A stretch of DNA of 64,000 nt from Schistosoma haematobium (GCF_000699445.3 NC_067199.1:36812902-36876901); one strand, 5' to 3'. Positions 11,468 to 22,502 are shown, counted from the first letter of the stretch. Numbers and translations: made by a program. The notes: generated from the letters alone by a model not told the origin.

Positions 11468-11835
11468 ATGTGCTCATTGGTGACTAGCTTCGTGAGGGGA
11501 TTCTCAGAGTTCTAGTGAGAAACCGTGACCAGTGGAGTTAATCCATTTCAGGTAGGCAGGTATCTACCTCAGTACAATGGAAGATGGTCGCGCAATTTTT
11601 CGGGTTGTTTGAAGCTAGACATTAACACCGGTGGATACCGGCCCCGTGGCCTAGAAGTTATGCGTTCGTGCACGATACTGAGGGTCCTGGTTTTGAGTCC
11701 CGCGAGCTGTATCGTGGATGCGTACTGCTAAGGAGTCCTGTACAAGGGCGAAACGGTTGTCCAGTGCTTCCAGGTTTCCAATGATGGTCTAACATAAATC
11801 GATCCATGATCTCAATCAAACTGAAACGTCTCACA
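11468..11835 (+). repeat. Hammerhead SINE (SM-alpha type), near full length
   Basis: The order is: a 5' extension (TGCTCATTGGTGACTAGC ... GTGACCAGTGGAG), an A-box-like GTGGCCTAGAAGTTATGCG, a B-box-like TGGTTTTGAGTCCC, a hammerhead-like segment at 11714-11770, then the 3' part CAGTGCTTCCAGGTTTCCAA and tail. In the ribozyme, CTGANGA is changed to CTAAGGA, so this copy is probably inactive. The 5' extension is shared with the copies at 57805-58085 and 62576-62895. Confidence 0.75.
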
Positions 11836-12561
11836 CCTCTGATCCACTTACACACAACATACATCGTTTGTTTTCTTAACACACTTTTCGTTACACATGT
11901 TACACGTATCTTATACACACTACAGCAAATACTTACATGATTGGATGACCCGTTTGGTATACACGTAACCGAAGAACTGTGTACCTATTTATATTCGGTA
12001 ATTTTGATGTTTGATTATATATCCTTGGAAAGGTTTGAATCAGATTGTCAAGTGAAGCGTTGGATTTGATCACAGAGATTTTACAAATATATTCTTCCTT
12101 TCAATGCCTTACATTAACTCGGCGCACAAACACCGTGAATTTATTCGTTCAAATTTAGACGAAAATAGTCATATAATTTGAAATGATTTCAGGAAGTGTA
12201 ATTCAATCTAAATGAGACCTGATAATATTGTCTAGTGCAAAAATAACAGCTTCTCACATATATCATCTAAATTATAAAATGGAACATCATCAAAACATAG
12301 GAATAATGCACTTATAACTACTAGACATACAGATTCAACAAAGTGGTCAGCATTGGTTAGAAGTTTGTACAACTGGCTAACTCAGACGATATTTGAACCA
12401 AGGAGTATTAACACCGATATCAATTAAAGTGGTTTGAAATTCAGTCCTTTGACATTTGGGTGATTTCGATCACTACACTATTACTTAATCTCAAGCTTAC
12501 TTGTAGAATCCGTCCACATCAACCAACATTTAGCTGTTTTCAACTACACTAAACAAAAATC
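11836..12561. other. No gene recognised
   Basis: AT-rich sequence inside the presumed O-methyltransferase intron. No supported exon or repeat was found. Confidence 0.35.
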
Positions 12562-12732
12562 TCGAGCTCCCAAGTTTGGGGAAATTTTGGGGAATTCTGA
12601 GGAAATTTGGGGAATTCTGGGGAAATCCCCCAAGTCAAATGACCTTGACCAATGTTAAAGGGGAATTTTGGAGTTTTTGTGTCATTTCCCCAAAGTTCAC
12701 GATAGCGGCTTCCCCAAAATTGGGAGCTCGGG
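12562..12732. mobile_element. MITE-like element with GAGCTCCCAA inverted ends
   Basis: The left end reads CGAGCTCCCAAGTTTGGGGAA and the right end is its near reverse complement, TTCCCCAAAATTGGGAGCTCG. Inside are short direct repeats of GGGGAATTCTG. At about 170 bp, with no coding and good terminal inverted repeats, it fits a nonautonomous DNA transposon. No target-site duplication is clear. Confidence 0.65.
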
Positions 12733-13013
12733 ATGTAGCATGAATTCCTTATATATTATCGTTCTCCATAGTCAAGCAGATTGTATTGCTGACACAAGAG
12801 GACACATCAGTAACCTGATGATAAAATGCTCATCTTCATGGATTTTCTATGCTAAAAGATCGAGTTTATATCTGTGTTTTGTTTTTCTTGATAACAACAC
12901 ACGACACTATATTGTCAGACTTACGTAGTGCTTGAAGAGATGGACCGTGTCGGAAGTCAATTTTCTATTTCACACGTGCGTTTTTCCATGCTGGCAAACA
13001 ATAGTCCTAATAC

Positions 13014-13072
13014 ACGTCCATCTGATGGCAATACTTCCGCGATAGACAATGCACTACATCCAGTGTAAACGC
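13014..13072 (-). CDS. O-methyltransferase-like exon carrying SAM motif I
   Basis: The segment encodes VYTGCSALSIAEVLPSDGR, matching the SAM-binding motif I of caffeoyl-CoA O-methyltransferase-like enzymes (.G.(F/Y)TGYSAL..A..LP.DG). The usual Tyr after TG is Cys. A possible acceptor (GAATGTAG) precedes it; the donor is taken as the GT after DGR but is weak (GTATTA), and the frame stays open further. It pairs logically with the DADK exon at 9977-10110, about 2.9 kb downstream on the same strand. The exact borders are uncertain. Confidence 0.45.
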
Positions 13073-13585
13073 CTACATTCATTTTAAAATAAATAGAAAC
13101 ATATCCGATGATAATGACTAGTCGTTTAACTAACATCCACCGATCAATCACAAAACAGTAAAATTGCCACAGTAACATCTTCCAAACCTTTTTTAGAACT
13201 CACAGTCGTTCACCAAACAGTCAATAGCTTTACAAGTAAATGTGAAACCAATTATTACTGAACCAAACAACTTAAACGTTTGTGAACGTCATAAATCCCA
13301 GACACAATTAACTATCATCAGTAGGATTCGTATTCCCTTCATCAATGATATTCATAGTCAACAGAGCTGTGATTTGGAAGGAAAATCCACAGTTTCAGGA
13401 TCAGAATAATAATTTGGTATTCGAATGGACATAGAGTAGTTGTTTGTACATTCAATCTGTTTAAATACTTCTATATTCGCCTTCAGTACACAATAGTATG
13501 TATTTATGTAGAGACAGATTAATGCACTACTCAGCACTTGGTTACACCTTTGAGAATACTCATTATTTATTTCTGTAAATGATAG

Positions 13586-14228
13586 TGTGGTGGTCCCCAA
13601 ACAAAAGGAGCTTACACAAAATATATTGATACACTAGGTTAACACTGATATACCAAAACGGATTATGGATTAAGAAACCTAGAGGTCTGTCCGTTAGTAA
13701 AAACAAAGGTAATGAAATACCGTTAGCAATACAAAAGGTATATTAAACAAAACAGACGCTAACAGTTACTATAGAATGAATGTTACTTGTTAACTGCCTC
13801 GTGAGGACAACGACCACAAACTGAGTTCACTTGGTTGACAGGTGTTCCTCTGCAAGTGACTGCACCAAAGACATAATGAGGAAGACTGAGTCCAATAGTA
13901 TTATACAATAGTAATCCGTGCACAAAAGTCCAACGTTGAGTGGAAAGGCCTATAATGATGTTATAATACTATTATAGTCTTCAATCAAAACGGTGGCCAA
14001 TAAAACAGAAGAACAAACGGCGTAGGTATTGTTCTATATTTTAAACAACCCGGTAGTAGTAGTGTATATCATTCATCGAAACAATTATTATCGTCTTTTT
14101 AACAAGTGATACAGCAAAACAACAGATATTGGATAAAAATGTGGTTACAAATAAAGTGTGACAAATTAGAGAAAAAATGTGGTTTCTATTTTTGTTGTTA
14201 CAAAAATCACTGAATATATGTCACCATA
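13586..14228 (-). repeat. 3' LTR of the Gypsy element
   Basis: Plus-strand ends are TGTGGT and ACCATA, imperfect inverted repeats. It matches 18975-19617 base for base on visual comparison. In element orientation it follows the polypurine tract. Confidence 0.92.
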
Positions 14229-14229
14229 T

Positions 14230-14243
14230 AACTCCCCCCCTAG
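14230..14243 (-). other. Polypurine tract of the Gypsy element
   Basis: The plus strand reads ACTCCCCCCCTAGG. On the element's strand this is a run of G ending GGGGGGGAGT two bases before the 3' LTR, the usual position for the plus-strand DNA primer. Confidence 0.75.
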
Positions 14244-14762
14244 GGCATGCGTCGGTGGAAGTATGCCCGACGTAAAACTTTAAATGCTTTGAAGGTAGGA
14301 GAAAATTACACAACGAAAAGGGTGAACACATATTATTTTTTTTAAAAAAAATCATGCGTGTATATATATTCAAGAACAAAATGTTTCTCTTGTAGTAAAG
14401 AGACTTTAATGTATATAAAAAGTTTAACAAGAATAACGAAGTGTATAATAATAATAATAATAATAATATCATTAGTAATAACAGTAATTAAATTGAGAGT
14501 TCACCGAAGTGCAAATAAATGTATAAATTGTGTAAACAATTAGTGTTAAACTGAACGAGTCCAACGAAATTGTATATATTTGCACAATTAATAATAAACA
14601 TCATATAAAACGCATACACATGTAGAGAGAAACACAATGAATTTATCAATATTAGTAGTACACAAGAATTTTTTTAGAAAAAAATGCTTGCAAAAAAAAT
14701 GTTATTAATAACTCTGCTAATATAGATATTTAATCACATTACAGGTAATTACAGAATAAAGA
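14244..14762 (-). other. 3' untranslated part of the Gypsy element with an AAT repeat
   Basis: About 520 bp between the last pol stop (14763-14765) and the polypurine tract. It includes an (AAT)n run at about 14446-14468. Small open frames here are AT-rich and not credible as genes. Confidence 0.55.
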
Positions 14763-15050
14763 TTAAGTAATTAATTCAACATAACGTTTAGGAAAATGTA
14801 CATGTCTTCCTGAACGAGTTGTTTTCGTAGAAGGTAAAGTGTCGGAACTAGGATTTAAGTTTGTGGGAACTGTAACCTTAGAACCATCTGTTTTACGAAA
14901 TATTGATTTCGTCGGAGTTGGTGAAGAATTATTTGGAAACACTGGGAGCTGCGTTGTGTGATCTCTGCTGTCTTTAGACGGCTTTCGGTTGTCATGTGTT
15001 TCAGATTCTATAAAAGCAGGTTTTATCCGGTCGATTGAAACTGTTTCTTT
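14763..15050 (-). pseudogene. Gypsy pol C-terminal tail, out of frame with upstream
   Basis: This reading frame follows the last break near 15048-15053, a six-base homopolymer. It encodes a Ser/Thr/Pro-rich tail with a late RSGRHVHFPKRYV block, typical of the end of such polyproteins, and stops at 14763-14765. It has no start of its own and is disconnected from the integrase frame. Confidence 0.65.
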
Positions 15051-15283
15051 TTTCCGTTCTTATTGATTGTGAAATATTTTGTTTGCCTCTCAACTACTTC
15101 AAATGGTCCTTCATAAGGATGTTGTAGAGGGCGTCTTACGGAGTCAACACGAACAAATACAAATTTACACGTATTTAGATGTTTGCTAACTTGCTCTTTT
15201 AAGACAACTGGCCGAGGTGCAACAGGCTTAATGTTATTCATATGGCTCATTAGTCTTTCGCAAAAGAAGTGGGATCCGTACAT
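15023..15283 (-). pseudogene. Gypsy integrase C-terminal segment between two frame breaks
   Basis: About 80 codons encode the region after the integrase core, including PYEGPFEVVERQTKYFTI, which matches the C-terminal GPF/Y-type domain of Gypsy integrases. It is entered after a one-base shift near 15256-15265 and leaves frame at the A-rich homopolymer 15048-15053, after which it soon meets a stop. Confidence 0.7.
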
Positions 15284-16002
15284 ACGGGTTTGCCATTATG
15301 CGTCACTAGCTGCCCCGGTAAGGTTAAATTAGCTCCATAGACGAGCTGTGCCGGAGTACATTGTAGGTCTTCTTTAATTGTGGAACGTATGCTTAGTAAA
15401 ATAAGAGGTAGAGATTCACTCCATCTAGAAACATCAGGTTGTACCATCAATGAGCTTTTTAGTTGTCTGTGGAATCGTTCCACTAGTCCATTCGCTGCTG
15501 GATGGTATGCTGTTGTAGTGATGTGATGGATTCCTAAAATGCGGGTGAATTCATTGAAGAGGTGAGATTGGAACTGTGAACCTCTGTCAGAAGTAACTGT
15601 AGAAGGTACACCAAAATTAGCGATCCATCTGTCGAGGAATACAGCAGCAACATTTTCCGCGGAGATATCTTTTATTGGGCATGCAATTGGCCATCTAGTG
15701 AAACGGTCCACTGCAGTAAAAATGTAAGTGAATCCATTAGATGGAGGCAGAGGACCAACTAAATCAACATGAACATGTTGAAAAAGATGGTCGGGTAGAC
15801 TAAATGCTGACGGTGTTGTAATCGTATGCCTATGTATTTTACTGCGTTGACATTGTACACAAGTCCTGGTCCATTGTTTTATATTTGCATTCATCTTTGG
15901 CCAGACAAATCTTTCGGCAATCAGTTTTACAGTAGCACGAATCCCTGGATGGGATAGTGAGTGAAGACAATCAAAAACTCTTTTTCTGTACACTATTGGC
16001 AC
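15250..16002 (-). pseudogene. Gypsy integrase core, separated from Gag-Pol by a frame break
   Basis: Integrase inserts the cDNA into the host genome. The frame shows the HHCC zinc finger (two His near residues 14 and 18, then CVQC), the catalytic Asp in HVDLVGPLPPS, the second Asp in TSDRGSQFQS and the Glu in AANGLVERFHRQLK, so all DDE residues are present. The coding sense of this frame extends upstream of its first Met to a break at about 16071-16074 (a four-base homopolymer), where the RNase H frame goes out of register. It ends prematurely at 15250, after the second break. Confidence 0.85.
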
Positions 16003-18857
16003 AAAAGGTCTGTGCGTTCCAGTAGAAGTATCACAAATGATAGTAGAGTCAGAATGCGGTATAGGAACACTTTTAAGGACAAGCTCGAACTTTGTTTACA
16101 AGCATCAAGGTCTGGATCATCTGTCTGCAAACGTGCCATGTCTAATAAATCGATTCCTTTGGTGAAGGAAATTGCATCGACGTTGAAACGTGACAAAGTA
16201 TCCGCAACAACATTTGACTCGCCTTTTATAAACTGTATGTTGGTCGAAAATTGGGAAATATAATCCAATTGTCGCATTTCTCTAGGGGAATAACGGTCAC
16301 TTTTCGCGTTAAAGGCATAGGTTAAAGGTTTGTGATCAGTGAGTATCACAAAGTCTCTGCCTTGCAGTAAATGGTTAAAATGTTTAACAGCTAGATAAAT
16401 AGCCAATAGTTCTCTACCGAAAGTGCTATATCGAGTTTGGGTTGGTTCTAGCTTCTTTGAAAAGAAGGCAAGTGGTTTGACCTCATTATTAACTCGCTGT
16501 TGTAGTACTGCACCTACTGCTGCCTGTGATGCATCTGTACACAGAATTAGTGTTGCTTCCGGATCAGGGCTTAAGTAGGTCAGCATGGTAGTAGAAGCGA
16601 TTGCTGTTTTAGCTGCAGAAAAGGCATCTTTCGCTTGGGAGGGTAATGTGAACTTTTTGACTTTACCTTTTAACACCTCCGTCAAAGGTTGTAGGATGGC
16701 TGAGCAATGTGGAATAAAGCGACGATAAAAATTTATCATCCCTAAGAAACGTCGAAGTTTATTCCATGAGTCTGGTTCTGGAAAATTCTTGATGGCTTCT
16801 ATTTTTGTATCCAAAGGTTTAATTCCACGTTTGTCGATCAAGTGACCTAAAAACTCTAAACTCTCAACTCCGAAAATACATTTGGATGGGTTAATCACTA
16901 TGCCATATTTCTGAAATCTTTCGAATAATTGATGTAGGTGATCAGCGTGTTCATGAATCGAACTGCTAGCTATTAAGACATCATCAATATACACGAAAAC
17001 AAAATCTAGTCCTTTAGTGACCTCATCCATAAATCGTTGAAATGTTTGTGCGGCGTTCTTTAATCCAAAAGGCATTCTTAGGAATTCAAACAAACCAAAT
17101 GGAGTAATGATGGCTGTTTTTGCTATGTCCTCGGATGCTACTGGAATCTGGTGGTACGCTCGCACAAGATCAATTTTAGAAAAAATTTGCTTGCCATGCA
17201 AAGTGAGAGAAAAATCATGTAAATGAGGGATTGGGTAGCGATCCGGTAATGTCAGGTTGTTCAATGATCTATAATCACCACAGGGTCGCCAATCTTGGTC
17301 TCGCTTGGGCACCATGTGGAGTGGGGATGCCCAGGGGCTACTTGACGGACGTATTATACCTAGCTGCATCATATGATCAAACTCAGCTTTTGCAACATTC
17401 AGTTTGTCTGGTGGTAATCGTCGTGGACGTGCCGAAGTTGGTTGACCTTTTGTGATGATCCAGTGTACTACAGAATGTTGGACAGTGTTTTCACTGTAGT
17501 CTGGTTTCGTTATTTTGGGAAATTTAGATAGAATGGTGGCGAATATGTCGTTCCCTGGGGTGTCAATTTTAATACTATGTATGTGGTAGTCCGACTGAAT
17601 TCCCTGAATTTGAAGGTTCGTGTAGGAATCAATAAGTTTTCTTCTCTTAACGTCAACTAGTAGGTTGTAGAAACTTAGAAAATCTGCACCTAGTATAGGG
17701 TGACGGACATCCGCAATAATAAACACCCAGGTTAAATTACGTCTAATTCCCAAGTCTAATGTTAGAAATTGTTCGCCAAATGTCTTTATTTCGGTTTTAT
17801 TAGCTGCCCTTAGGGTATATTTTCCACTCTTAGCAATAGGTTTATTGGCTAAGGTAACTGGGATGACACTAACTTCAGCTCCAGTATCTACTAAGAATTT
17901 GTACCCTGAAGTTTTATCAAGAACGTGGAAAAGACGAGTAGGCGCACGACCAGAAACATTTGTCGCTACCATGGTTTGGTTGACACGTTTTGGTGAGGAA
18001 AATGACTTGAAAAATTTACAAGACGTAACACATTTCCTAGCTTTGTCACCATATTTTTTATGGTACCAACATATGTTGTCGTCGTTTTTGTTTCCTTTTG
18101 AGTTATTTCGATTCTTACTCCCTCGAGAACAAGAACGAGGTCTTGTAGATGTGAAACTGGAGATTAATAATTGTAGTGCATCCAGTTTATTTTCAAGACT
18201 AGCGACAGTTCGTTCATGTTGTGCTCGTAGTTCGCCTAGTTCAGCAGTTAACGATGCTATGGTGGGAGTTTGCTTATCGTTCGAAGTTTCTAATATTGCC
18301 TGTACGTAAGGTGTTGTACCGGGTGTAACTTCTAAAATTTTATCGGCCATGTTAGCAAGACTCTCTAAATCTGATGCTTGGCTAGAGGCACAAAGAATTT
18401 GCCTAACTACTGTTGGCAAACGTTGTAGCCAAATCTCCTTGAGGAAGGCGTCATCAAATTTATATGGGCCAGCTAATTGTCTCATGTGTCGTAATAATTG
18501 AGACGGTGATTTGTCGCCTAGCTCACAATGGTGCAGTAATTGCTGTAATCTCTTTTCATCAGATAATGAGGTACGTTGAATAATTGCCTGCTTCAATTGA
18601 TCATATGGATTCGGTGCAGGAATATTATCTATCAAATCTGACACCTCAGATGCAACTTCAGTGGGTAGTAATCCAAGCACAAAAGAGTATTTAGATGCCT
18701 GTGAGCGTATGTTGCGACGCTGAAATTGTACTTCTACTTGCGCAAACCAAATGCGAGGATTTAATCGGCTGAATGGGGGCACATTTATCAAATTTAGAGC
18801 ATGTAGCTCTGCTGAAATGTTATCCTGGCTGATGCCTTCAGTTTCGGATGAGTACAT
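15993..18857 (-). CDS. Gypsy Gag-protease-RT-RNase H polyprotein (954 codons)
   Basis: Gag occupies about residues 1-300, with a CHCC-type zinc finger at 263-280 ([12 protein letters not shown]...C). Protease has its catalytic triad near 324 ([12 protein letters not shown]). Reverse transcriptase has the primer-grip and fingers blocks from about 515 and the YIDD active site at 623-626. RNase H shows [11 protein letters not shown] near 773 and ILTDHKPL near 838. Gag and Pol are fused without a frameshift, unlike many Gypsy elements. The last 25 or so residues are out of frame after about 16072, so integrase is not joined. The start at 18857 follows a 117-bp leader after the 5' LTR. Confidence 0.92.
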   Translation of the reverse strand: MYSSETEGISQDNISAELHALNLINVPPFSRLNPRIWFAQVEVQFQRRNIRSQASKYSFVLGLLPTEVASEVSDLIDNIPAPNPYDQLKQAIIQRTSLSDEKRLQQLLHHCELGDKSPSQLLRHMRQLAGPYKFDDAFLKEIWLQRLPTVVRQILCASSQASDLESLANMADKILEVTPGTTPYVQAILETSNDKQTPTIASLTAELGELRAQHERTVASLENKLDALQLLISSFTSTRPRSCSRGSKNRNNSKGNKNDDNICWYHKKYGDKARKCVTSCKFFKSFSSPKRVNQTMVATNVSGRAPTRLFHVLDKTSGYKFLVDTGAEVSVIPVTLANKPIAKSGKYTLRAANKTEIKTFGEQFLTLDLGIRRNLTWVFIIADVRHPILGADFLSFYNLLVDVKRRKLIDSYTNLQIQGIQSDYHIHSIKIDTPGNDIFATILSKFPKITKPDYSENTVQHSVVHWIITKGQPTSARPRRLPPDKLNVAKAEFDHMMQLGIIRPSSSPWASPLHMVPKRDQDWRPCGDYRSLNNLTLPDRYPIPHLHDFSLTLHGKQIFSKIDLVRAYHQIPVASEDIAKTAIITPFGLFEFLRMPFGLKNAAQTFQRFMDEVTKGLDFVFVYIDDVLIASSSIHEHADHLHQLFERFQKYGIVINPSKCIFGVESLEFLGHLIDKRGIKPLDTKIEAIKNFPEPDSWNKLRRFLGMINFYRRFIPHCSAILQPLTEVLKGKVKKFTLPSQAKDAFSAAKTAIASTTMLTYLSPDPEATLILCTDASQAAVGAVLQQRVNNEVKPLAFFSKKLEPTQTRYSTFGRELLAIYLAVKHFNHLLQGRDFVILTDHKPLTYAFNAKSDRYSPREMRQLDYISQFSTNIQFIKGESNVVADTLSRFNVDAISFTKGIDLLDMARLQTDDPDLDACKQSSSLSLKVFLYRILTLLSFVILLLERTDLLCQ

Positions 18858-18950
18858 TACGAATATAAGAAAATTTAAATACTACCAAGGGTAAAATAAC
18901 GCCGTAATATCTGTAAGTGAACTCAAAAGTAGTTGAGAGAGAGAAAAAAA

Positions 18951-18970
18951 AAATCACGTCGGGCTCACCA
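18951..18970 (-). other. Primer-binding site complementary to tRNA-Trp
   Basis: On the element's strand the site begins TGGTGAGCCCGACGTGAT four bases after the 5' LTR, complementary to a tRNA 3' end. The sequence fits tRNA-Trp with one difference from the common metazoan form I recall (TGGTGACCCCGACGTGAT). A tRNA-Trp primer is a hallmark of the CsRn1 clade. Confidence 0.8.
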
Positions 18971-18974
18971 AATT

Positions 18975-19617
18975 TGTGGTGGTCCCCAAACAAAAGGAGC
19001 TTACACAAAATATATTGATACACTAGGTTAACACTGATATACCAAAACGGATTATGGATTAAGAAACCTAGAGGTCTGTCCGTTAGTAAAAACAAAGGTA
19101 ATGAAATACCGTTAGCAATACAAAAGGTATATTAAACAAAACAGACGCTAACAGTTACTATAGAATGAATGTTACTTGTTAACTGCCTCGTGAGGACAAC
19201 GACCACAAACTGAGTTCACTTGGTTGACAGGTGTTCCTCTGCAAGTGACTGCACCAAAGACATAATGAGGAAGACTGAGTCCAATAGTATTATACAATAG
19301 TAATCCGTGCACAAAAGTCCAACGTTGAGTGGAAAGGCCTATAATGATGTTATAATACTATTATAGTCTTCAATCAAAACGGTGGCCAATAAAACAGAAG
19401 AACAAACGGCGTAGGTATTGTTCTATATTTTAAACAACCCGGTAGTAGTAGTGTATATCATTCATCGAAACAATTATTATCGTCTTTTTAACAAGTGATA
19501 CAGCAAAACAACAGATATTGGATAAAAATGTGGTTACAAATAAAGTGTGACAAATTAGAGAAAAAATGTGGTTTCTATTTTTGTTGTTACAAAAATCACT
19601 GAATATATGTCACCATA
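18975..19617 (-). repeat. 5' LTR of the Gypsy element
   Basis: Identical by eye to 13586-14228 at a constant offset of 5389. It should hold the promoter for minus-strand transcription of the element. The 3' flank continues the target sequence interrupted at 13585. Confidence 0.92.
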
Positions 19618-19699
19618 ATAGTGTCCGGTTTCCCACACTTTGACGTAAACAATCATTTCTCCAGTAATTAATTACACTTGTGTATGACGATGCACACAT

Positions 19700-20010
19700 C
19701 TCGGATTCCACTACCAGTCATCATCCAACTCTACTTAAAACAGGTGATTAAATGACAATATCGATATAATCTGTTCAGAGTATGTTAAAACTAGACTGAT
19801 CAATTACAACCCTTAAAATAAACAATCGGCAGATGCAAAATAATACAAATGAAATTCACAACCGTTGAACAAGCTACGGACTATTTGGACTCAGTACATC
19901 AGTTGATCACTTGCAGGTGCTTGAAAAGAAAGATACTGGCTTCAAATTTCTATGAGAATACCAATAACACCATACAAGTGCATCCATCTGATGAATCTCA
20001 TATAAAATTA
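19700..20010 (+). repeat. Diverged tRNA-like SINE copy, third family
   Basis: The core ATGAAATTCACAACCGTTG, then AACAAGCTACGGACTATTTGG, matches the copy at 57080-57330. The box-A-like and box-B-like parts are badly decayed here. The open frame at 19849-20142 is read through this repeat and is not a gene. Confidence 0.5.
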
Positions 20011-20142
20011 GAAAAGTATTCCAGTTTCCAATTCCAGACCAATAAGCAACTTAACTACGAAGGTATTGTTGATCTATGGTATCAACATAGTTGTTTCAAG
20101 GTAATTCTCTCATTCATTCGACTCTATCCGAATAGACACTGA

Positions 20143-21186
20143 TAATCAGTCAGTACTGGATGACTGTATATTTCTACTTTTCAAACTCTTTTTTTCTATA
20201 TCTGCCATTCCATACATGATTCGTGCGTACACAAACACTACAACCATTCTGATATGTAAGAGTAAGACGAATGACGGAATGGAACATCCAACCTCCCTAA
20301 TCATCTTCAAACAGTAGAGAAAAGGAGCGATTTTCTCCAAGTAGCAGATGGATTTATTTAACACTGACTAATTCCAAGCTGCTATAAACCATGAAACAAA
20401 GTCAGGCATAACATCCATATTCTGTTTATTCTATTGCTACTTATACCTACCTACACGATTAATTTAAATGATTAATTAAAGACGATCTAGTAATACTTGT
20501 GCATTTTACTTATTTCATAGAGGCTGAGAACTTGTTCGAGAAGCATTGAGGTGCATAAGATGGATATATATGCTTGTAAACAAATCCACATATACCTCGT
20601 AATTACCAACATCAAGTGTCTTTCTGGCATTTATCCCATAACACAAATTTGATCAAAGTTGCATTTCTATGCTGGATGTTTACTAGTTTCCTACAATATA
20701 TTTTTGGAAAACGATGATTGTGGTGTGTGCTACTTATATTGACATGAGTAGTATATGATGTTAGTAGTGAACAGAAGGTCTGGCAGCAGAGAGACAAGAG
20801 GATCGAACAGTAAAGAATGGAAACAGAATGCAATTTGCATGAAAATGCAAGAACAATGAAGTCTGAGTCATTTTGAGACAATTCATGGATATTTTGCAAG
20901 TTAAGCATTTACTTTATGATTGTTAGATTTTATTAACAAGTCCTGTAATTGTGTGTTGGACACGTTTGATTGTCCCCACCCGTGTTCTATTCACTACATG
21001 GTTACCTGTAATAACCGTTTTTGTGCTTCAGTGTAGTGAGTGGTCGCACATATACTGATGAAGTTTATCTGAGATTTTGATAAAACCATATTCGTTTACT
21101 GACTTTGAACTGGTAAGGTCGGCCATTTAGCTGTGCTGAAACAAATTCAATGTACATACAATAATAATTTTCTAAGATAAAAAATC
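20143..21186. other. No gene recognised
   Basis: AT-rich sequence without supported exons. The part from about 20930 to 21180 has repeat-like composition but no identified partner in the window. Confidence 0.35.
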
Positions 21187-21191
21187 AATAT

Positions 21192-21559
21192 TGTTGGGGA
21201 CGATAGATCCCCAAAACTCATATTTTGTCAATTAATGAACTTATCGATTAAATGTTTAAATAGCAGCCAAATGATGAACTTATTGATTAATGTTTAAAAA
21301 TTTTTCATGACAATATCGATTATAAATATTTGTATAAATACGCTTGATTTGTGTGCCTGATTGACTTGACCTGACCTGACCTGGTATCCGCTGATTGCCT
21401 GTAGAATACACTTCTACGTCTTATCAAGACTTCTTGATCGAGTTAGCTGAGTCGGGGACAACGGACCAGAATAGCCTAACGAGTGTCTGAATCCTGATCG
21501 TTCGTTCCGTTCCGAATAAGCCGAATCAGTAGTAGCATTCAAGCCTAACGAACCTAACA
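21192..21559 (+). repeat. Solo LTR (368 bp) with a 5-bp target duplication
   Basis: Ends are TGTTGGGGAC and AACCTAACA, flanked on both sides by AATAT (21187-21191 and 21560-21564). A TATA-like TATAAATA lies inside near 21341, and a short CCTGA repeat follows (GACCTGACCTGACCTGG). The 5-bp duplication suits BEL/Pao elements such as Sinbad, or some Gypsy elements; the family is not resolved. Confidence 0.75.
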
Positions 21560-22067
21560 AATATTGAGTGTTTTGATGATTATTTATGAATAAGACATTT
21601 ATGGTATTTCTTACTTTGGGTTAAAATGAATGAACGTAAACTGTTTAAAAAGAGAACGCATTTATTGATTAAATTGATTTATAATAAGTTATCAAATTAT
21701 TAATAGCGACTTATAGTGAAATTCCTGACAAATATTTTGCCCTGTTGTATGAATATACAATGTGATGTTAATATTCACGTTGGAATTCGAACCCGACGTT
21801 AATCACCACAAAATTCTGCATCTAGACGGTTTCATTACTTGCGACTATTCGAAAATTGATCAACCAATGGCTAAAAACAGTATCAAGGCATTTGCTTAAT
21901 AAGCCTGTATGTTGATAGTAAACAACCAATAAGAAAATACAAAACCCTTAAAATAGTGATGAATATAATACTCATTGAATAAGCTTGTGGATTTCATGGT
22001 ATGCAAAATAATCAACCAAGATAGTATAGTTATAAAGTACTTAATTCGATTTGTAATATCAATGGTT

Positions 22068-22245
22068 GAGATCATGAGTCAGTCGAAGCTAGATCACCAT
22101 AAAAAATCTGGAAGCACTGGAAAGCCGTTTCTTCCTATTGTGGGACTCCTCAGCAGTGCGTATCCATGATCCCGCCTCACGAGATTAGAACCCACGACCT
22201 ATTGGTCTCGCACGCGAGTGCTTAACCACTAGACCACTGAGTCGG
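22068..22245 (-). repeat. Hammerhead SINE (SM-alpha type), minus strand
   Basis: On the minus strand it reads tRNA-like head (GACTCAGTGGTCTAGTGG; B-box-like GTGGGTTCTAATC), then CTGAGGAGTCCCACAATAGG ... GAAAC, then CCAGTGCTTCCAGATTTT and tail. CTGANGA and GAAA are present, but the lower strand of ribozyme stem II is mismatched (GGAA instead of GGAC). Confidence 0.8.
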
Positions 22246-22390
22246 CATTCAACGATGATAGGTCATGGGTTCGAATCTCTTGAGGCGGGATCATGGATGC
22301 GCACTGCTGAGGAGTCCCACAATACGACGAAACAATTGCCCAGTGTTTCCAGGTCTTTCATAGTGATCTAGCTACACAACAATAAAAAGT
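22246..22390 (+). repeat. Hammerhead SINE (SM-alpha type), 5'-truncated, plus strand
   Basis: It starts inside the tRNA-like head (B-box-like GGGTTCGAATCTC), then CTGAGGAGTCCCACAATACG ... GAAAC at 22308-22332, and the family 3' end. It is head-to-head with 22068-22245, and the two share a long self-complementary stretch. Confidence 0.8.
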
Positions 22391-22502
22391 GACGAAGTTC
22401 AGAATCGAAATCATCGGAGTTGCAGACATGCATGTATTATCACAAATCGTAACAAATAGTAATGGCATTAAAGACATAAGTTGAACAAAAATATATTTCT
22501 TT

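Larger units (their letters stand above)
13582..19621 (-). mobile_element. Complete Ty3/Gypsy LTR retrotransposon, CsRn1-like clade
   Basis: The element spans 13586-19617 (6032 bp) and is flanked by a 4-bp target duplication, ATAG (13582-13585 and 19618-19621). Both LTRs are 643 bp and look identical at constant offset. Three traits match the trematode/insect CsRn1 clade as I know it: a tRNA-Trp primer site, a CHCC-type Gag zinc finger and 4-bp duplications. Gag, protease, RT and RNase H share one long frame; integrase and the C-terminal tail lie in other frames after one-base shifts. No envelope gene is present. Identical LTRs mean a recent insertion. Boudicca and Saci elements of S. mansoni are likely relatives, but I do not assign a name. 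Confidence 0.92.

Noticed and set aside
16060..16080. Programmed -1 frameshift site between RNase H and integrase
   Set aside because: The local sequence is not a canonical X-XXY-YYZ slippery site, and two more shifts downstream make mutation or base-calling error more likely.
15961..18309. Plus-strand open frames across the Gypsy element (15961-16263, 17231-17455, 17845-18309)
   Set aside because: They are antisense to clear Gag-Pol domains on the minus strand and show no domain of their own.
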